Assembly (NCBI GenBank): GCA_035506575.1
Contig: DATJPD010000117.1
Coordinates: 1-34,414 of the forward strand
DNA from: DATJPD01 sp035506575
GTDB taxonomy: Bacteria > Pseudomonadota > Alphaproteobacteria > CACIAM-22H2
DNA: 34,414 nucleotides
Direction of reading: 5' to 3'
Below are positions 1 through 7,068 of the stretch, piece by piece. Below the pieces are notes generated by a model. That model saw only the letters and a program-made list of their open reading frames with translations, was not told the DNA's origin and did no database searches. The translations under genes and the position numbers were made by a program. Position 1 is the first letter of the stretch, and each line of letters begins with the position of its first letter.

Positions 1-396
1 GTCAAGCGCGCCTGCCAGCGCTGGCCGGGGCGGATCGTGGTCGGCATCGACGCGCGCCAGGGGCGGGTGGCCGTCACCGGCTGGTCGGAGACGTCGTCGA
101 TGAAGGCGCTCGACCTTGCTCTCAAGTTCGAGCAGTCGGGCGTCGCGGCGGTCGTCTACACCGACATCGACCGCGACGGTGCGATGGCCGGGCCCAATAT
201 CGAGGCGACGGTCGACCTTGCCTATCACCTGACGACGCCGGTCATCGCCTCGGGTGGCGTGTCGGGCCTCTCCGACCTCAAGGCGCTCAAGGCCGAGGAG
301 GCGTCGGGCATCGCGGGCGTGATCTGCGGCCGCTCGCTCTACGACGGCCGCATCAACCTCGCCGAGGCGGTGAAGCTGCTGCAGGGAGAGGGATGA
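1..396 (+). CDS. hisA: HisA, ProFAR isomerase (5' end cut by window)
   Basis: C-terminal half of 1-(5-phosphoribosyl)-5-[(5-phosphoribosylamino)methylideneamino]imidazole-4-carboxamide isomerase, the Amadori-type step of histidine synthesis, a cytoplasmic TIM barrel. The frame is open from base 1, so a GTG at 37 is internal and not the start. About 131 residues are present. The YTDIDRDGAMAGPN segment carries the second catalytic Asp, and TPVIASGGVSG and GVICGRSLYDG form the two C-terminal phosphate-binding loops. The N-terminal catalytic Asp lies outside the window. The stop codon overlaps the hisF start as ATGA (393-396), so the two are translationally coupled. The paralogue HisF was excluded because HisF follows separately. 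Confidence 0.97.
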   Translation, partial: VKRACQRWPGRIVVGIDARQGRVAVTGWSETSSMKALDLALKFEQSGVAAVVYTDIDRDGAMAGPNIEATVDLAYHLTTPVIASGGVSGLSDLKALKAEEASGIAGVICGRSLYDGRINLAEAVKLLQGEG

Positions 397-1160
397 TGCT
401 GAAGACCCGCATCATTCCCTGTCTCGACGTGAAGAACGGCCGCGTCGTCAAAGGCGTCAATTTCGTCAACCTGGTCGACGCCGGCGATCCGGTCGAAGCG
501 GCGCGCGTCTACGACCGCGAAGGCGCTGACGAGCTCTGCTTCCTCGACATCACGGCGAGTGTGGAGAACCGGGACACGATCTTCTCGGTCGTGGCGCGTA
601 CCGCCGAGCAGTGCTTCATGCCGCTCACGGTCGGCGGCGGGGTGCGCACGGTCGAGGACGTCCGCAAGCTTCTGCTCGCCGGCACCGACAAGGTGTCGAT
701 CAACACCGAAGCCGTGCGCCGCCCCGAGATCGTGCGCGAGGCGGCCGAGAAGTTCGGCAGCCAGTGCATCACGGTTGCGATCGACGCCAAGCGCAACGCG
801 TCCGGCGGCTTCGAGGTCTTCACCCATGGCGGGCGCAACCCGACCGGCATCGATGCGGTCGCCTGGGCGCGCCGGATGGCCGAGCTCGGCTGCGGGGAGA
901 TCCTTCTCACCTCGATGGATCGTGACGGCACCAAGGCCGGCTTCGACCTCGAGCTCACCCGGGCGGTGGCGGACGCGGTGCCGGTGCCGGTCATCGCCTC
1001 GGGCGGGGTCGGGAAGCTCGAGGACTTCGTGGCCGGGGTGCGCGAGGGCCATGCCTCGGCCCTGCTCGCCGCCTCCGTGTTCCATTTCGGCCAGCTCAAG
1101 ATCGCCGACGTGAAGGCGGCGCTGGCGGCCGCCGGTATCGGAGTGAGGCCGGCAGGCTGA
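393..1160 (+). CDS. hisF: HisF, imidazole glycerol phosphate synthase cyclase subunit
   Basis: Uses ammonia delivered by HisH to turn PRFAR into imidazole glycerol phosphate and AICAR. It is 255 residues, the usual length for the family. The N-terminal RIIPCLDVKNGRVVKG holds the first catalytic Asp, and TVAIDAK near residue 131 the second. TVGGGVRT and VIASGGVG are phosphate-binding loops of the (beta/alpha)8 barrel. A purine-rich AGGGAGAGG precedes the first ATG at 393; the next codon (396) is also ATG, so the exact start could be three bases later. The start overlaps the hisA stop. HisH is not in the window and is probably upstream. Confidence 0.98.
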   Translation: MMLKTRIIPCLDVKNGRVVKGVNFVNLVDAGDPVEAARVYDREGADELCFLDITASVENRDTIFSVVARTAEQCFMPLTVGGGVRTVEDVRKLLLAGTDKVSINTEAVRRPEIVREAAEKFGSQCITVAIDAKRNASGGFEVFTHGGRNPTGIDAVAWARRMAELGCGEILLTSMDRDGTKAGFDLELTRAVADAVPVPVIASGGVGKLEDFVAGVREGHASALLAASVFHFGQLKIADVKAALAAAGIGVRPAG

Positions 1161-1237
1161 AGGCCCGGCTGAGCGGACCCGCTTACTTTCTTGCCGAATT
1201 CTGTCATTCTCGCTCAGTTGCGACTCGGGGAAACGCC

Positions 1238-1627
1238 ATGAATGACGGCAAGGCCCCGGGGTCAGACTCCCCGGGACAGATATTGGACCGGCTCTACAAG
1301 GTGATCGAGAGCCGGAAGAAGGCGGATCCGTCCGTCTCGAACACCGCGAAATTGTTCCAAAAGGGAACGCGCAAGATCGCCCAGAAGGTCGGCGAGGAAG
1401 CGGTCGAGGTGGTCATCGAGGCCGTCCGCGAAAAACGCGACCGGCTGATTGCCGAGAGTGCCGACCTCATGTACCACCTGCTGGTCATGTGGGCCGATGC
1501 GAAGATCGAGCCCGTCGAGGTCTGGCAGGAGCTGGCCCGGCGTGAGGGCGTGTCGGGCATCGCCGAGAAGCAGGCGCGCACCAACGGCGAGAAGAGCGAC
1601 AAGGCCGACAAAAGCGACAAAGGCTGA
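1238..1627 (+). CDS. hisE: HisE, phosphoribosyl-ATP pyrophosphatase
   Basis: Hydrolyses phosphoribosyl-ATP to phosphoribosyl-AMP and pyrophosphate, the second step of histidine synthesis. The protein has 129 residues of all-alpha MazG-like fold. The metal-binding face is visible as KVGEEAVEVVIEA (about residues 50-62) and ESADLMYHLLVM (about 73-84). The last dozen residues are a Lys/Asp-rich tail with a repeated SDK unit, which looks disordered and is not part of the catalytic fold. A 77-base gap separates it from hisF. The stop shares its last base with the next start (TGATG, 1625-1629), coupling it to the HIT gene. Confidence 0.96.
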   Translation: MNDGKAPGSDSPGQILDRLYKVIESRKKADPSVSNTAKLFQKGTRKIAQKVGEEAVEVVIEAVREKRDRLIAESADLMYHLLVMWADAKIEPVEVWQELARREGVSGIAEKQARTNGEKSDKADKSDKG

Positions 1628-1995
1628 TGGCGTACGATTCGAACAACATCTTCGCGCGCATCCTGCGTGGCGAGCTGCCGTGCAAGAAGGTGTACGAGGA
1701 CACGCATACGCTGGCGTTTCACGACATCCGGCCGCAGGCGCCGGTGCACGTGCTGGTGATCCCGAAGGGCGCCTACGAATCGACCGATGATTTCCACGCC
1801 AAGGCGAGCGAGGCCGAGCAGGCAGCTTTGATGCGCGCCATCGGCCACGTGGCCCGCCTTGTCGGGGTGAACGAGGCCGGCTATCGCGTCATCGCCAACA
1901 CCGGACACCATGGCCACCAGGAAGTGCCGCACCTGCACTTCCATGTTCTCGGCGGCCGGCCGATGGGGCGCATGGTGAGCCCGCCGTCCCCATGA
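1627..1995 (+). CDS. HIT family (HinT-like) nucleotide-binding protein
   Basis: Small histidine-triad protein of 122 residues. The active-site HLHFHV triad (about residues 105-110) is preceded by QEVP and followed by LGGRPMG, the layout of the HinT/PKCI branch, whose known members hydrolyse purine nucleoside phosphoramidates such as AMP-lysine adducts. N-terminal SNNIFARILRGELPCKKVYED matches the same branch. Its ATG overlaps the hisE stop, so it is the last gene of the his transcript. The coupling hints at a link to nucleotide turnover, but the physiological substrate cannot be told from sequence. Confidence 0.93.
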   Translation: MAYDSNNIFARILRGELPCKKVYEDTHTLAFHDIRPQAPVHVLVIPKGAYESTDDFHAKASEAEQAALMRAIGHVARLVGVNEAGYRVIANTGHHGHQEVPHLHFHVLGGRPMGRMVSPPSP

Positions 1996-2034
1996 CGGCC
2001 GACCTCTCTACGGCAATTCAAGGGTAGGTGAGCC

Positions 2035-3327
2035 GTGGATCGCTATTTCGCCATGGTCTACCTGACGGAGGCCAACGAGCATCGGGACGCGTGGCAGGAG
2101 CTGCAGCGCGCCCTGAAGTCGTTCCGCGGCGACGGCCTGCCGCAGGACGAGACCCTGGCCCGCGAAACGTTCGACCGCATCCACCGCCAGGGGCGTGCCT
2201 TCTCGGCGTTCTGTCTCGCCTTCATGCACGAGAACGGCCTTGCCGTCGGCAAGGACACCGACCTTGCCGAGCGGCACTACAAGCAGGCGGTGAAGATCTT
2301 CAGCGAGGAAAGCGACCGCGGGGTGCCGGCCTCGATCAGCAATCTCGGTTTCATGTACGCCCAGGGCAAGGGCGTGCCCAAGGATCCGGCCAAGGCCGCC
2401 GCGGCCTTCCGCCGCGCCGCCGACGCCGGCTTCGCCGTCGCCAAGGTGAATCTCGGCCTGTGCTGCCTCAACGGCTGGGGCGTCGAGAAGGACGAGGTGG
2501 CAGCCTTCATGCTGTTCAAAGAGGCGGCCGATCTCGGCAACGGTGCCGGGGCGGCGTGCGTCGGACAGATGCTGCGCGATGGCATCGCGGTCGGCCTCGA
2601 TCCCGTGCAGGCGGTCAAATACCTGCGCGACGCGGCGGAGGAGGGCGACGCCATCGCGTGGTACGAGCTCGGGCTTGGCTACGACCTCGGCCTCGGCATC
2701 GAGGTCGACAAGGACGAGGCCATCAAGTGGTACACGCTGTCCGCCGCCGACGGCAACGCCGACGCCCAGGCGCGTTTGGGCGCGATCCTGACGGCGCCCG
2801 GCCGCAGCGAGGTCGAATTCAAAAAGGGCGTAACCCTGCTCGACTTCGCGACCGACCAGGGCAGCGACATCGGCGACTATCACCGCGGCGTGCTGCAGCT
2901 GTACGGCGCCAAATGGTTCCAGGCGAATCCGACCTCGGCGCGGCTGATCGCGCTCTCCTTGTGCGACCGCAACTCCGTCTACGGCTATCGCCTGCTCGGC
3001 CGCATGTACGACCATGGCGCCGAGGTGGGACGCGATCCCAAGCAGGCGGCGGAGTGGTTCCTCAAGGCGGCCCTGGCGGGCGACCCGGAGGCGCAGGCGG
3101 AGATGGGCCTGCGCTACGAGCGCGCCGACGGCGTGGTGCGCGATCTGGTCGAGGCCTACGCCTGGGCGTCACTCGCGGCACCGGTGCGCTCGACCGGAGC
3201 CGCACGCCGGGTCGAGCATCTCGGGCCGCAGCTCACTCCCGGCGAGCACGCCAAGGCCGAGGCCCTCGCCGCGGCGCGCCGCGTGGCCCCGCGCCTCGCG
3301 CGCGACCTGCAGCTCGACGAGAAGTAG
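2035..3327 (+). CDS. Sel1-like repeat protein
   Basis: A 430-residue protein made almost wholly of Sel1-type TPR-like helical repeats. Copies are recognisable by phrases such as NLGFMYAQGKGVPKDPAKAAAAFRRAADAG, LGLGYDLGLGIEVDKDEAIKWY and LGRMYDHGAEVGRDPKQAAEWF; I count about seven, the sixth degenerate. Such repeats are protein-protein scaffolds. No signal peptide or membrane segment is seen, so a cytoplasmic location is likely. The GTG start at 2035 is chosen because AGGGTAGG lies just upstream; an ATG at 2053 is the alternative. No partner gene is obvious, and the next gene is convergent. Confidence 0.9.
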   Translation: MDRYFAMVYLTEANEHRDAWQELQRALKSFRGDGLPQDETLARETFDRIHRQGRAFSAFCLAFMHENGLAVGKDTDLAERHYKQAVKIFSEESDRGVPASISNLGFMYAQGKGVPKDPAKAAAAFRRAADAGFAVAKVNLGLCCLNGWGVEKDEVAAFMLFKEAADLGNGAGAACVGQMLRDGIAVGLDPVQAVKYLRDAAEEGDAIAWYELGLGYDLGLGIEVDKDEAIKWYTLSAADGNADAQARLGAILTAPGRSEVEFKKGVTLLDFATDQGSDIGDYHRGVLQLYGAKWFQANPTSARLIALSLCDRNSVYGYRLLGRMYDHGAEVGRDPKQAAEWFLKAALAGDPEAQAEMGLRYERADGVVRDLVEAYAWASLAAPVRSTGAARRVEHLGPQLTPGEHAKAEALAAARRVAPRLARDLQLDEK

Positions 3328-3365
3328 CGCGAAGCGGCTGTCTGGTTTGACCCGGCGTCCGGGTC

Positions 3366-4388
3366 TTAGGCACGAGCTTTCATCGCCAGCGCCTTGGCGA
3401 GCTGGGCGTGCAGATGCTCGCCCGCGGTGATGGGCGGCTCGCGCGCGGGCCGGTCCGGGCCGATGCAGGTCGGAATGCATTCGATCAGGGCGTCGAAATT
3501 CGGATTGGCGAAGAAGATGACCGATTGCCGCCGCGCCCGGCCCGCGAGCTCCGCCGACGGGTTCGCGACGCGGTGCAAGGTCGAGACCCAGCGCCCGTTG
3601 GTCCACCGCGCCATGAGGTCGCCCAGGTTCACGACGAAGGTGTTGGCGATCGCCGGGACGTCGATCCAGTCTCCGGCCGAGTTGCACACCTGCAGGCCGC
3701 CGGCTGCAGCATTCTGGTGGATGATCGTCCAGCTGCCATAATCGGTGTGCGCGCCAGCGCGCAACTGACCAGGCGCAGGCGTACCGTCCTGCACCGGATA
3801 GTTGGCCACCATGAGCTTGCTCATGTCCTGGCCGAATTTGTCGTCGAACCATGTGGTCGGCAGGCCGAGCGCTTCCGCGAACACGTGCCCGAGCTGCAAC
3901 GACAGCCGGTCCAGCGCGCGATAGTAGGCGACCCACGCCGCCTTGAACTCCGGCATGTCCGGCGGCCAGACATTGTCGTGGAACAATTCCGGCCGGCCGA
4001 TGCGCGCCTTGAATTCGTCGGCCCATCCGTCGACGCGCACCGCCGTGTAGGTTTCGCGCAGGTCGGGCGGGCTTTCCCGGCCGCGGGTGTAGCTGAGCGC
4101 TTTTCGGCCATAGGGCGTGTAGCCGCGGCTAAAGGCGCTGCCCGGTGGCTGCGCCGCAAGCTTCTTTTCGATCGGCAGATCGAAGAAGCGGCGCGACTGT
4201 GTGTCGACATCGGCGATCACGCCAGCCGGTACGCCGTGCCCCGCGATGACCAAAAAACCGATGCGCTCACAGGCTTGCGCGACCGCACGAACAACCTGCG
4301 CACGCCCCGTGCCGCCCTGGGCAAAGGGCGCCAGGTCGATCACCGGCACGCGGTCAAAATCGACGGCGTTGAACGCTAGGGACGGCAT
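3366..4388 (-). CDS. Isopenicillin N synthase-like Fe(II)/2-oxoglutarate dioxygenase
   Basis: Non-haem iron oxygenase of 340 residues. N-terminal DIOX_N region (VPVIDLAPF, GFLVIAGHGV) is followed by a double-stranded beta-helix core with iron ligands H214 and D216 (GAHTDYGSW), H272 (STLHRVANP) and a cosubstrate-binding RxS at 287-289. The family oxidises small molecules, often with 2-oxoglutarate; the substrate is unknown. The ATG at 4388 is preferred because GAGGA sits 6-8 bases upstream; a TTG at 4418 gives a longer frame without a good ribosome site. It runs in the same direction as the SDR behind it, about 160 bases downstream of that gene. A 10-bp direct repeat lies upstream (4420-4442). 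Confidence 0.92.
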   Translation of the reverse strand: MPSLAFNAVDFDRVPVIDLAPFAQGGTGRAQVVRAVAQACERIGFLVIAGHGVPAGVIADVDTQSRRFFDLPIEKKLAAQPPGSAFSRGYTPYGRKALSYTRGRESPPDLRETYTAVRVDGWADEFKARIGRPELFHDNVWPPDMPEFKAAWVAYYRALDRLSLQLGHVFAEALGLPTTWFDDKFGQDMSKLMVANYPVQDGTPAPGQLRAGAHTDYGSWTIIHQNAAAGGLQVCNSAGDWIDVPAIANTFVVNLGDLMARWTNGRWVSTLHRVANPSAELAGRARRQSVIFFANPNFDALIECIPTCIGPDRPAREPPITAGEHLHAQLAKALAMKARA

Positions 4389-4419
4389 CCAAGTCCTCGT
4401 GAATTCCGGCGGGTTCAAT

Positions 4420-4442
4420 CTTGCAGATAAACCTTGCAGATA
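4420..4442. repeat. Tandem 10-bp direct repeat upstream of the oxygenase
   Basis: CTTGCAGATA occurs at 4420-4429 and again at 4433-4442 (reverse strand: TATCTGCAAG, gtt, TATCTGCAAG), a 13-bp period. It lies 32-54 bases before the preferred ATG of the oxygenase. It may be a regulator site or part of the promoter; no known consensus was recognised. Confidence 0.5.
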
Positions 4443-4550
4443 CCGTGCCGCCCGCCGCGGCCGGTCGTCCGCAGGCCCGAATGCTCATGGCGCCAAAGGC
4501 TTGTTCGATCAGACGGGTACGGATCGCCGCGCAATACCGCGGGCGTTCGC

Positions 4551-5303
4551 TTAAAACATGGACGTTGTGCCGCCGTCGACGGTCAAGACGTGACCGGTGA
4601 CGAACGAAGCGGCATCGGAGGCGAGGAACACCGCGGCTCCGGCGATCTCGTGCGGCTGCCCCCAGCGCCCGAGTGCCGTACGCTCGGCGAAGTAGGTGCT
4701 GCGCTTGGGATCCTCGAACACCGGCAGGTTGGTCTCGGTGGCGAAGAAGCCGGGGGCGATCGCGTTGCAGGTGATGTTGTGCGGGCCGAGCTCGACCGCG
4801 AGCGCCTTGGTGAGGCCGGCAAGTCCACCCTTGGCGGTGGTGTAGGCCACGTCGCCTCTGTGGGCGAAGGGACCGGCGATCGAGGTCATGAGGATGATGC
4901 GGCCGCCGCGCCGGGGCGCCATGAGCGCCGCTGCCTGGCGCGCGAGGAGGAACGGCCCGGTGAGGTCCGCCTCCAGCAACGCCCTGATCTCGTCGACCGA
5001 GATATCGAACAGCGGCTTGCGGTTGCGCAGGCCGACATTGCTCACGAACACGTCGAGCCGGCCACGGCGCTTGGCGATGGCGGCAAGTGCCGCCGCCGCC
5101 GCCGCATCGTTCGCATCGAACGCAGCCGTCTCGAGCGTGACACCCTCGCGCGCCGCGGCGGCCGCCGCTTCGGACAGGCGCCCGGCATCGCGGCCATTGA
5201 TCGTGACCGCAGCTCCGGCGCGCGCCAGCCCCTTGGCGATCTCGAAGCCAAGGCCGCGCGCCGCCCCGGTGACCACCGCCACCCTTCCGCCGAGCGAGAA
5301 CAT
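4551..5303 (-). CDS. Short-chain dehydrogenase/reductase (SDR)
   Basis: NAD(P)-dependent oxidoreductase of 250 residues, classical SDR length. Cofactor motif TGAARGLG follows FSLGGRVAVV at the N terminus; the structural NNAG is present as SNVG; catalytic Ser is in LMTSIAG and the YTTAK motif gives Tyr and Lys. C-terminal FVTGHVLTVDGG is typical. The start is placed at the ATG at 5303 because the Rossmann fold begins at once; in-frame ATGs at 5315 and 5336 are possible, but the latter would place one arm of the 5323-5365 dyad inside the gene. It is divergent from the hydrolase and upstream of the oxygenase, so all may serve one pathway. Substrate unknown. Confidence 0.92.
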   Translation of the reverse strand: MFSLGGRVAVVTGAARGLGFEIAKGLARAGAAVTINGRDAGRLSEAAAAAAREGVTLETAAFDANDAAAAAALAAIAKRRGRLDVFVSNVGLRNRKPLFDISVDEIRALLEADLTGPFLLARQAAALMAPRRGGRIILMTSIAGPFAHRGDVAYTTAKGGLAGLTKALAVELGPHNITCNAIAPGFFATETNLPVFEDPKRSTYFAERTALGRWGQPHEIAGAAVFLASDAASFVTGHVLTVDGGTTSMF

Positions 5304-5322
5304 TTCCGCCACCATGAGCGCG

Positions 5323-5365
5323 GACGTTAGCCGCATTGCGCCGGCGGTCCAAGGGCTCTAACGTC
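5323..5365. promoter_or_regulatory. Inverted repeat between divergent SDR and hydrolase genes
   Basis: Perfect 8-bp arms GACGTTAG (5323-5330) and CTAACGTC (5358-5365), 27 bases apart, so about 35 bp from arm to arm. They fill the short divergent control region. Candidate operator for a dimeric regulator acting on both transcription units; no regulator gene is adjacent. Confidence 0.4.
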
Positions 5366-5391
5366 GAGCGGTGTTTTCGAGAGAGGGCTGG

Positions 5392-6237
5392 ATGACGAAC
5401 GTTCTGTACCGGGGCATGGACCGCGCCGCACTCGACGCCGCCTACAACAACACGGCCGCGGTCGGCCAGGAGAAGCGCAACCGCTACGTCGCCGATTGGA
5501 CGGCGCGCAGCAAGGCGCTGGCCGACAAGGTCAAGGCCAGGCGCGACCTGCGCTACGGCGAGGCGCCGCGCAACCGCATCGATTTCTATCCCAGCGGCAA
5601 GGCCGGCGCCCCGACCTTCGTCTTCATCCACGGCGGCTACTGGCAGATGAGCGACAAGGAAAACTACGGCTGCGTCGGGGCTGGCCCGCTGGCGCACGGG
5701 ATCAACGTGGCGATGATCGAATACACGCTGGCACCCGCCATCAGGATGGACGGCATCGTCGCCGAGGTGAAGCGCGCGGTGGCGTGGATCGTCTCGCATC
5801 TGGGTGAGTTCGGGGCGGCGCGCGACGGCGTCTATGTCGGCGGCCATTCGGCCGGCGGCCACCTCACGGCATCGGTCACGGCCGAGCCGGGTGTCAAAGG
5901 CGCCCTGCCGATCAGCGGCCTGTTCGACCTCGAGCCGATCCGGCTCTGCTATCTCAACGACGCGGTTCGCATGGACGAGGCAGAGGCGCGGCGCAACTCG
6001 CCGGTGCTCCACCTCCCCGACCAGGCTCCGCCGTCCGTGATCAGCGTCGGCGAGGACGAGCTTCCGGAGCTTCGCCGCCAGTCGGCAGATTATTACGCCG
6101 CCTGGACCAAGAAAGGCCTCAAAGGGCGTTACCTGCCGCTCAAGGGCCACGAGCATTTCAGCATCCTCGAAGAGCTGGCCAGCCCCGACGGAAAGCTCAC
6201 CGCGGCGGTGCTCGATCTCGTCGCGGGGCGTGTGTGA
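5392..6237 (+). CDS. Alpha/beta hydrolase, arylformamidase-like
   Basis: Serine hydrolase of 281 residues. Oxyanion motif HGGYW (80-84), nucleophile GHSAGG with Ser153, acid D222 in GEDEL and His255 in the C-terminal GHEHFS make a full triad. HGGYW with GHSAGG is the pattern of the kynurenine formamidase-like branch, which cleaves N-formyl amides; carboxylesterase activity is the main alternative. ATG at 5392 is chosen since GAGAGAGGG lies just upstream; a GTG at 5371 would add seven residues. No other kynurenine-pathway gene is in the window, so the specific substrate is open. Confidence 0.9.
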   Translation: MTNVLYRGMDRAALDAAYNNTAAVGQEKRNRYVADWTARSKALADKVKARRDLRYGEAPRNRIDFYPSGKAGAPTFVFIHGGYWQMSDKENYGCVGAGPLAHGINVAMIEYTLAPAIRMDGIVAEVKRAVAWIVSHLGEFGAARDGVYVGGHSAGGHLTASVTAEPGVKGALPISGLFDLEPIRLCYLNDAVRMDEAEARRNSPVLHLPDQAPPSVISVGEDELPELRRQSADYYAAWTKKGLKGRYLPLKGHEHFSILEELASPDGKLTAAVLDLVAGRV

Positions 6238-6273
6238 GCCTCACGGGCTTTTGAGCCGGCCCCCGGCGCCTGT

Positions 6274-6284
6274 GGGGGGGGGGG
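6274..6284. repeat. Homopolymer tract of 11 G
   Basis: Eleven consecutive G between the hydrolase and the crotonase, ending six bases before a -35-like TTGACG. Long mononucleotide runs are prone to slippage in cells and to miscounting in sequencing. Confidence 0.85.
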
Positions 6285-6290
6285 CGCGCG

Positions 6291-6319
6291 TTGACGGACC
6301 CGGCGATCCTCCCTATACG
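6291..6319 (+). promoter_or_regulatory. Promoter candidate for crotonase gene
   Basis: TTGACG (6291-6296), a 17-bp spacer, then TATACG (6314-6319) preceded by CCC. Only nine bases separate the -10 from the ATG at 6329, so the transcript would be leaderless or nearly so. Confidence 0.5.
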
Positions 6320-6328
6320 GTGGAACCC

Positions 6329-7036
6329 ATGACAAACGGCGTTTCGATCGAGCGCACGGCCGACGAGCTGATCTTCACGCTCGACAACGGCACCGGCAAT
6401 CAGGTCACCGGCGCCATGATGGACGCCATGATGGCCGAGCTGCGTGCCGAGCAGGCGACGCCGCGGGCCCGTATCCTGCGCCTCAGGGCGCGGGGACCTG
6501 CGTTCTGCACCGGCCGTGAGCGCGCCGGCCGCGACGTCGAATCGCTTCGCCGGGAGGCGACGCGCATCATCGAGTACAAGCGGGCGCTGCGCGGCACGAA
6601 TTTGATCAGCATCGCCGAAGTCCAGGGCGATGCGGCGGGATTCGGCTTCGGGCTTGCGATCCTGTGCGACTTCTCCGTCGTGGCCGAGAGCGCAAAGCTG
6701 TCGTTTCCGGAGATGACGCACGGCCTGCCGCCGGCGGTGATCATGGCCTATCTCGGCGATTTCGCGCTGCCGCGCCACGCCTTCCCGATGGTCCTGTTCG
6801 GCGATCCGATCTCGCCGCGGCGGGCCGTCGAGATCGGGCTGGTGTCGCAGGTCTGTGCGCCCGGCGAGCTGGCGCGCGAGGCCGATGCGCTGGCCGCGCG
6901 CGTGCGCGCACTCAAGCCCGAGGCCGCGCGCCGCTGCAAGGAATTCTTCCAGATCACCCAACAGAACAATTTCGACCAGAACTGCCGCCTCGCGATCGAT
7001 ACGCTCACGGTCGGCAGTCTCGCCACGCTGAAATGA
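6329..7036 (+). CDS. Enoyl-CoA hydratase/isomerase (crotonase) family protein
   Basis: Crotonase-fold protein of 235 residues, slightly short for the family (about 255-270). The oxyanion-hole segments are seen as FCTGRE (59-64) and QGDAAGFGFGLAILCDF (about 99-115), and SFPEMTHGLPPA (125-136) holds the usual catalytic acid region. Members hydrate, isomerise or cleave acyl-CoA compounds; the reaction here is not specified by the motifs. The ATG at 6329 is chosen over an upstream GTG at 6230 that would read through the G tract and promoter. The MFS gene follows after 32 bases, so co-transcription is likely. Confidence 0.87.
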   Translation: MTNGVSIERTADELIFTLDNGTGNQVTGAMMDAMMAELRAEQATPRARILRLRARGPAFCTGRERAGRDVESLRREATRIIEYKRALRGTNLISIAEVQGDAAGFGFGLAILCDFSVVAESAKLSFPEMTHGLPPAVIMAYLGDFALPRHAFPMVLFGDPISPRRAVEIGLVSQVCAPGELAREADALAARVRALKPEAARRCKEFFQITQQNNFDQNCRLAIDTLTVGSLATLK

Positions 7037-7068
7037 TAAAGATCGACACATGACAGGGGGAAGCGACC

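Noticed and set aside
1161..1237. Promoter before hisE (TTGCCG at 1191)
   Set aside because: No acceptable -10 at 16-18 bp; hisE probably relies on the his transcript.
2028..3350. A 440-codon frame overlapping the Sel1 gene in another plus frame
   Set aside because: Arg/Gly/Pro-rich translation without domains; the Sel1 frame has clear repeats.
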